Notes under the pieces: generated by a model
Told to the model about the DNA's origin: nothing
What the model saw: the letters and a program-made list of their open reading frames with translations, nothing else
The model's database searches: none
In this document: positions 57,650 through 64,000 of the stretch, piece by piece
Position numbering within the stretch: the stretch's first letter is position 1
Layout: each line of letters opens with the position of its first letter
From: Cristatella mucedo
Taxonomy: Eukaryota; Bryozoa; Phylactolaemata; Cristatellidae
Direction of reading: 5' to 3'
Assembly (NCBI GenBank): GCA_009760855.2
Contig: WPIO01000024.1
Coordinates: 2,104,001 to 2,168,000 of the forward strand
Length of the DNA: 64,000 nucleotides
Made by a program: the position numbers and the translations under genes

Positions 57650-58975
57650 TTCCCACTCCAACCCTATTCCCACTGTCCTGCTCCTACGTTGCATTGATCT
57701 GCTGCTGCCATGCATAACTAACATCATTAATATGTCATTAGCCTCAGGTCATGTCCCAGCACCGTTCAAAAAAGCTGTAGTCAGGCCACTTCTCAAAAAA
57801 GCAACACTAGATCAAGAGAACTTGAGCAACTACCGCCCAGTCTCCCTTCTACAATTCCTATCAAAGACACTGGAATGGGTCGTAGCGGACCAGCTGAACT
57901 CATATATCGAAACTTCAAATCTTGCTAGTAAGTTATCTATGGTGAACCGTAATGGCTCACTAGGTAAGGCGGTTGCTTTTCATGACCTCGGCCCCGAGGT
58001 CATGGGTTCGAACCTTGTTATGGGCAATCCTGTATTGCTGCTGCAAGCAGGGGATTATAGCCTTCAAGGCTCTTCTGTCGCTATACAAAAAGAGGCTGTT
58101 ATATCAGCTTGTATTTATTTTATTTATGTAAGTTCCAGTCTGGTTTAGAGCTAATCACTCCACCAAATCTGCATTGCTTAGGGTATACAACAACCTACTA
58201 AGGAATGCACATGTGGGTAGAGTGTCTCTGCTTGTTTTGCTCGATCTTTCGGCAGCTTTTGATACCATCGATCACAAAGTTCTTCTACAGCGCCTCTCAT
58301 CTCGCCTGGGAATCACTGGCACTGCTCTGCAATGGTTCAGTTCCTATCTCAGTGGGAGACTCCAGAACATTGACGTGAATGGACAGATCATCCGACGGAC
58401 CTCTGAAATATAGGGTACCTCAGGGCCCATGCCAGGTCCGGTTCTTTTCACGGTTCCCTTTTAGGTCACTTCATTCTTTGGCTCCAGCCTATCTCTCAGA
58501 TTTACTCCCGCACCAGGCCAAGCATCGTACCACCAGCTTTTTGGAATCCAACAGTCTAATAATACCTCGTACAAACCTCAAATCCTTTGGAGCGCATGCA
58601 TTTAGTTCGTATGCTCTCAAAGCCTGGAACTCCCTCCGGACTTGCTTCAGAACATCCCCCGACTTGACCACATTTCAAAAAAAAGGTAAAAACACACCTA
58701 TTTAGGACAGCCTTTCGTGGGTCCCTGGGATTCTTCCTTTACTTGTGCTTATGCGTGCAGACACTGTGCATGCTGCCACTAACGACATTTGCATGCTGAC
58801 CCTGAGCATGTCACCCCTAATAATGTTATTCATATTGTTTGTTTATCAAGCATGATATTACCAACCAATCAATTGCATTTCCCTTTGCTGCAAATGTAAA
58901 GCGCCTAGAAAGAGATTGAGTTATCTGAGGGGGCTTTATCAAGTGCATTATTATTACTATTATTACGTTACAGGA
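57650..58975 (+). mobile_element. CR1-a copy with internal deletion and a nested SINE
   Basis: The plus-strand reading begins in the pre-RT linker (MSLASGHVPAPFKKAVVRPL), continues LLDLSAAFDTIDHKVLLQRL and then jumps near 58450 straight from the GVPQG region to the C-terminal region (SLHSLAPAYLSDLLPHQAKH). The whole catalytic FYADD part is missing. It ends in ATT repeats at about 58955-58965. Confidence 0.9.
57935..58127 (+). mobile_element. tRNA-derived SINE-1, intact, 193 bp, target duplication GTAAGTT
   Basis: RNA polymerase III promoter boxes are clear: box A tggctcactagg at 57953-57964 and box B ggttcgaacc at 58005-58014. A non-tRNA body follows (ctgctgcaagcaggggatta, ctcttctgtcgctatacaaa), with a short TTTA-type tail. 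GTAAGTT flanks it at 57928-57934 and 58128-58134, and the host CR1 sequence rejoins as ctagtaagttccagtc, as in the copy at 33.7 kb. This is the best-preserved copy of the family in the window. Confidence 0.9.
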
Positions 58976-59586
58976 GCTTGAGTGAAAAGAATTTCTCGGG
59001 GCTTTGCTAAATAACATTCTGACTGAGAAGTTTTTAGCAAAGGGTGTACTGTTTCTAGGACTGGCTAGTTACAATTGTTCAGATTAGAAGCCACCATCTA
59101 CCTAGCTGCTAATCAAATTTATGTGTCAAATATAAAAATAAGTATACTGTTTTGATTGCCAGTCTGCTGCTAAAATGCGACAAAGCCATCCCTAGAATAA
59201 ACCTAAGCAACTGTGCACACGAGAAATATGTTTGAGAGTTCGTACTAGTACCAAAAAGGTTTAATGCCAGGCTTTTCATAAAAAATGTAATGGCAATCAG
59301 TAAAAGGAGAATACATGATAGCTACAAGTTTATTTGAGGAGTTCTTTAATATGTTTCTGATGTGATATTAAGTGTCTTTGATACATTTAGAGATAATGAT
59401 TTCACAGGTGAATGCTAGATTTGGAACAGCTGGCCTAGTATTATATCTGACAGTCAAACATCAATTGAACATACAAGAAATGAGCTCAGAAAATATTAAT
59501 TGAAGAATATGACCGCCAAACCTATGATTGAGAATACATTTTCAAAATAAAGCAGCTTTACTAACTGCCTTCTAAATAGATCCTAC

Positions 59587-59763
59587 CTGTGGTACCTATT
59601 TCAACCGTCTTCTTTATGCAGGGCTTAATTTTCTTCTTAAACTTTACAACAACGGTAACCAAAACGACGAGCAGCATAACAGGGACTACAATTGTGACTG
59701 GAAGTAGGATGTCGAGACCAATTCCACTGGATTCCTGTGCCGATGAGTCACTTTCTTCTACAA
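59587..59763 (-). CDS. Transmembrane exon, paralogue in block D
   Basis: Acceptor ctctttttccag and donor gtagga, the same as in the block C exon. After two split-codon bases: VEESDSSAQESSGIGLDILL, then a helix (PVTIVVPVMLLVVLVTVVV) and a basic side (KFKKKIKPCIKKTVEIGTT). The charge order is that of a type I membrane protein. 177 bases with exit phase 1, against 184 bases and phase 2 in block C. Phase 1 would join directly to a terminal exon of the kind seen at 14695. The helix is clearly diverged while the acidic start is conserved. Receptor type unknown. Confidence 0.6.
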
Positions 59764-59847
59764 CTGGAAAAAGAGAACAAACCTATAGGTGTTCATTGTA
59801 CATGGTCTCTGCTAATACAGATGAGGCAAGATTATCTGCATAATAAG

Positions 59848-62300
59848 AATGCAATTAATAAAGACCCTCAGAGAACTCAATCTCTTTCTAGGCACTTTTC
59901 ACTTGCAGAAAAGGGAACCGCTATTTAATGGTGAGTAATATCATGCTTGCCAAACAACATGAATAACATGGTTAGGGGTGACATGCTCAGGGTCAGCATG
60001 CAAATGTGGTTAGCGACAGCATGCACAGTGTCAGCACCCATGAGCACAAGTAGAGGACGAATCACAGGGACCCACTAAATGCTGTCCTAAATAAATGTTT
60101 TTTAAGTTCTTTTCAAATGTGGTCAAGTCAGGGGATGTTCTGACGCAAGTCGGGAGGGAGTTCCAGACTTTGGGAGCATACGAACTAAGTGCACCGTCTC
60201 CAAAGGATTTGAGGTTTGTACGAGGTATGGGTAGACTGTTGGATTCCGAAAAGCAATTGGTACGATGCTTGGCCTGGTGGGGGAATAGATCTGAGAGATA
60301 GGCTGGAACCAAATAACAAAGTGACCTAAAAGTGAGCGAAAAAACCTTGAAGTCGATCCGTTGCTAGACTGGTAGCCAGTGCAGGTCGGCAAGAGGTGGT
60401 GTGATGTGGCAACTGCGACGCTCACATCAGACAAGCCTAGCTTCGGAGTTTCGCACCCTCTGTAATCACCTGATTGAGCATGCCGATAGGCCAACAAACA
60501 GTGAATTACAGAAGTCAAGACGGGATGTCACAAATGCATGGACCAACTTAGACGTGGTATCGTTATCAAAACAATCCCGAGTTTTAGCAATGCTATTTAG
60601 CTGAACGTAGGCAGACTTGACTGTGGAGTGGATGTAGTCGCCTAGCGAGTGGTCACATTGGAACATGACACCTAGATTTCGAGATGATTCAACCGAAGAT
60701 AGGCTGGCAGAGCCTATTTTGAGCTTCAGCCTTTCCAATTTCTGAATCACACTGCCTTTGCCCATAACTAATAAGTTAGTTTTATTATCATTTAGTTTTA
60801 GAAAATTCGCTGTAATCCATGTGCGGATGTCATTAATACATACAGAAAGTTAGTTGAGAGAATTCAAGGTGCTCGAAGGCTGGGAGGGATCAAAGCAAAG
60901 GTACAACTGAGGGTCATCCGCATAGAAGTGAAAGCCGAGATTGTGCTTCGCAATCACATTAGCAAGAGGGAGAGTATAAACCGTGAAAAGAACCGGACCT
61001 AGCATGGAGCCCTGAGGTACGCCCTATTTCAGAGGTACCTCAGATGATCTTTGTCCATTCACGTCAATACTCTGGAGTCTCCCACTAAGATAGGACCTGA
61101 ACGTTTGCAGAGCAGTGCCAGTGATGCCCAGGCGAGATGAGAGGCGCTTTAGAAGAACTTTGTGATCGATGGCATCAAAAGCTTCTGAAAGATCAATCAA
61201 AACAAGCAGAAACACTATAGCCATGTCTGTATTCCTAAATTGGCCGTTGTATACCCTAAGCAAGGCTGATTCTGTGGAGAGTTTAGCTCTGAAGCAAAAA
61301 TGGAGCTTACTAGCAAGGTTTGAAGTTTCGATATATGAGTTCAGCTAGTCCGCTACGACCTGTTCCAGTGTCTTTGATAGGGATGGTAGAAGGGAGACTG
61401 GGTGGTAGTTCCTCAAGTTCTCTTGGTCTAGTGTTGCTTTTTTGATAAGTGGCCTGACTACAGCTTTTTGAAAGGTGCTGGGAGATGACCTGAGGCTAAT
61501 GAGATATCAATGATGTTAGTTATGCATGGCAGCAGCAGATCAATGCAACATAGGAGCAGGACAGCGGGAGCACGGTCCAGAAGACATGGTGTCTTCTTTG
61601 ATTGGTATACGAGCTTCAGGACTAGATCACTAGTGACCTGCTTAAATGTACACATGCAGGTGCAGCCAGGAATCGGGGAACAGCATTCTAGTAGGGATGT
61701 TGTCATCGCAGGGATAGATTCCCTGACCTTGTTGATCTTCTGCACAAAGAATCGAGAGAAGCAATCGACTAGATAATCACAATGATCATCAGCTAAGGAG
61801 CTAATCTGGGAGCGGTTGAGGATGTGGTTGATCGTCGACATCAGCACTTTTGGATTGTGCATCTGTGATTCAACAATGTTTTTATAGAAGCTAGACTTGG
61901 CCATTGCTAGGAACGATTGGTACGACCTACAGTAGACTTCATATACCTGTCGATGGACAGTCATTCCTGATCTTTTGTATGCTTTTTCAAGCATGCGCTT
62001 AGTAGACCTGGCTAGTATAATGTCTATGGTAAACCGTAGGCAGTCTGGGCGAGGGCACACAGTGCGCTTTGTCAGAGGTGCAAACTCGTCGAGCGTATCA
62101 GCTAGTGTCGTGTGGTAGCAATCTACCAGTGATGACAGATCGGAGGGAGGACTGAGCAGCAAAGGTGAAGCAGATATTCTCGCACGAGTAGCATCGATGT
62201 CTGGGGTCTTAAGGTTTCACGATTCACAGGTTATTTAAGAGGGGGGGTGGGCACAGATTGAATGAAATCTGCAAGTGGTCAGATAAGGACGATTTGGTAA
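59848..62300 (-). mobile_element. CR1-a copy, about 2.45 kb, 3' end to pre-RT linker
   Basis: The longest continuous copy here. From the 3' UTR at the left it reads the C-terminal region (60031-60312), the RT palm with [12 protein letters not shown] (about 60905-60940, Thr changed to Pro after the catalytic Asps), LLVLIDLSEAFDAIDHKVLL (61024-61263) and a long open linker at 61458-62162 (TKRMLEKAYKRSGMTVHRQV). Several frameshifts. The tail is short and diverged, and target duplication is not clear. Confidence 0.9.
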
Positions 62301-62309
62301 TTATTGGTG

Positions 62310-63690
62310 ATAATTAATAATAATAATAAATCACTTGATAAAGCGCCCTCAGAGAACTTAACCTCTCTCTAGGCGTTTTACATTTGCTGTAAAGTGAAAT
62401 GCAATTGAATGGAAAGTAAAATCATGCTTGAAAAACAAACGAAACGAATAATATGGTTAGGGGTGACATGCACAGGGTCAGCATGCAAACGTGGTTAGTG
62501 GCAGCATGCACAGTGTCAGCACGCATAAGCACATCAAGGACGAATCACAGGGACCCACTAAATGCTGTCCTATATAGGTGTTTTTAGGTTCCTTTTAAAT
62601 GTGGTCAGGTCAGGGGATGTTCTGATGCAGGTCGGGAGGGAGTTCCAGGCTTTGGGAGTATATGAACTAAATGCACGGTCTCCAAAGGATTTAAGGTCTG
62701 TACAAGGTATTTCTAGACTGTTGGATTCCGAAAAGCGGGTGGTACGATGTTTGGCCTGATGGGGTAGTATATCTGAAAGATAGGCTGGAGCCATAGAATA
62801 AAGGGACCCAAAAGTGAGCGACAAAACCTCGATGTCAATCCGTTGCTTGACTGGTAGCCAGTGCAGGTCGGTGAGAAGTGGAGTAATGTGGCAACTGCGA
62901 CGCTAACGGCAGACAAGTCTAGCTGCCGAGTTTTGCACCAGCTGCAATCGCCTGATCGCACATGCTGGTAGGCCAGTAAGCAGTGAGTTGCAGAAGTCGA
63001 GACGGGATGTCACGAATGCATGGACCAACTTAAATGTGGTATCTTTATTTAAACAAGCCCGAATTTTAGCAATGTTATGAAGCTGAAAATAGGAGGATTT
63101 GACTGTGGAGCTGATATGGTCGTCTAACGAGAGGTCGCTTTGGAATATGACACCTAGATTTCGAGCTGATGCAACAGGAGATATGCTGGCAGAGCCAACT
63201 TTGAGAGTCAGCCTTTCCAATCTCTGGATCACATTGGGTTTGCCCATAACTAGTAAGTTAGTTTTATCATCGTTAAGCTTTAGAAAATTTGCTGCCATCC
63301 ATGTGCCGATGTCATCAATGCATGCAGCAAGTGAGTTGAGAGAATTTGAGATGCTCGAAGGGTGGGAGGGATCAAAGCAAAGGTACAACTGAGTGTCATC
63401 CGCATAGAAGTAAAAGCCTAGATTGTGCTTGGCAATCACATCAGCAAGAGGGAGAGTATAAACCGTGAAAAGAACCGGACCTAGCACTGAGCCCTGAGGT
63501 ACTCCATATTTCAGAGGTACTTCAGATGATCTTTGTCCATTCACGTCAATACTCTGGAGTCTCCCACTGAGATAGGACCTGAACCACTGCAGAGCAGTGC
63601 CAGTGATGCCCAGGCGAGATGAGAGGCGCTCTAGAAGAACTTTGTGATCGATGGTATCAAAAGCTGCCGAAAGATCAAGCAAAACAAGCA
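62310..63690 (-). mobile_element. CR1-a copy, RT domain nearly intact
   Basis: Starts with an aataataataataaatcact tail. The minus-strand frame at 63690-62903 is open for about 260 codons and contains the RT blocks: LLDLSAAFDTIDHKVLLERL, GVPQGSVLGPVLF, FYADDTQLY, LKLNDDKTNLLVMGKP. The C-terminus follows after a frameshift near 62900 (62824-62570). At 63690 the homology to other RT copies stops and endonuclease sequence begins. Catalytic Asp pair intact; clade assignment (CR1/L2-like) is from motif appearance only. Confidence 0.9.
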
Positions 63691-64000
63691 AGTGATGACA
63701 AAATGCAGTTGTATGACAAAATCTGGTAGATTGTGTGACCCTTGATATGAGTAGGGCCATGCACATGACCCATAAGAGACAATGAGTCAGTCAATGCAAG
63801 AAATTCAGTGCTGAAGACGTCAAATAAGTTATCAAAGTGAACGTCGAAATCACTCATATAGAAAGGATCGATTTCTTGCACAAAGAATTGAAATGAGATC
63901 GGAGAAATCTGAGATAAAGAAGGATTTGATACCTGGTGGGCGATAGACTACTGCCACTATCGGAAGCTTATTTTCGATGAGAACAAGACAATTGTTTTAA
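63690..64000 (-). mobile_element. CR1-a endonuclease-domain segment (continues beyond window)
   Basis: The minus-strand reading has the C-terminal pattern of an APE-type endonuclease: KLPIVAVVYRPPG near 63950, SDFDVHFDN near 63845 (the Asp-Phe-x-x-His site, with Ser-Asp instead of Gly-Asp), and HVHGPTHIKGHTI near 63750. It joins the RT domain directly at 63690 with the linker missing, so this copy has an internal deletion of roughly the region seen at 61.4-62.2 kb. Confidence 0.7.

Larger units (their letters stand above)
54087..59848. repeat. Segmental duplication block D (partner of block C)
   Basis: Same order as block C: a degraded CR1-like segment, a degenerate 43-bp exon site, intron pieces, the CR1-b-like fragment and the transmembrane exon. 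It contains a later CR1-a (with SINE-1) at 57650-58975 and an extra 770 bases at about 55560-56330. It ends where a minus-strand CR1-a copy begins. Confidence 0.75.

Noticed and set aside
57953-58030. A free-standing tRNA gene
   Set aside because: Boxes A and B are present, but no acceptor-stem pairing is evident, the spacing is that of a SINE head, and the unit has a SINE body, tail and target duplications.

Overview
This window is repeat-dense DNA from an animal nuclear genome, most likely an invertebrate. The signs are many degraded copies of CR1/L2-type non-LTR retrotransposons, tRNA-derived SINEs, LTR-element remnants, Tc1/mariner pieces, a long TA microsatellite, a satellite array, GT-AG bounded exons and a decayed Maverick/Polinton-type virus-like element. 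Nothing identifies the phylum. There are no bacterial operons, rRNA genes, confident free-standing tRNA genes or CRISPR arrays.

Layout. (1) The first 10.5 kb is an AT-rich Polinton/adintovirus-like relic. Its minus strand carries a broken protein-primed family B DNA polymerase followed by four small genes. Its plus strand carries a putative structural gene and two overlapping fibre-like genes built from a repeated Asp-Ala-x-x-Lys-x-Tyr motif. Another minus-strand gene occupies the left end. Two CR1-type fragments have landed in its genes. (2) A Ty3/gypsy 5' scrap and a satellite of about 160 bp fill 10.6-14.3 kb; a shorter, inverted stretch of the same satellite sits at 30.9-31.6 kb. (3) From 14.7 to 23.4 kb, four minus-strand exon candidates suggest a host gene for a single-pass membrane protein: a cysteine-containing extracellular exon, a transmembrane exon, a 43-bp exon and a terminal exon. 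(4) From 20 to 36 kb there is mostly CR1, including one copy hit three times by very short 3'-end insertions. (5) Two direct copies of a block of about 6.4 kb lie at 36.45-42.95 kb (block A) and 47.81-54.09 kb (block B). Each has its own later insertions, so each serves as the empty-site control for the other. (6) At 54.09-59.85 kb (block D) lies a diverged copy of the receptor-exon region at 15.7-20.06 kb (block C), abutting block B directly. (7) The window ends in two long minus-strand CR1 copies, the second retaining part of the endonuclease domain.

The sequence is mainly a record of element activity and duplication. I call most coding regions pseudogenes because frames are broken. The membrane-protein exons and one 80-residue open frame in the virus-like element are the best candidates for intact coding sequence. 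Working names: CR1-a is the family with the ATT-repeat tail, and CR1-b is the family with the ATGT/ACAT-repeat tail.
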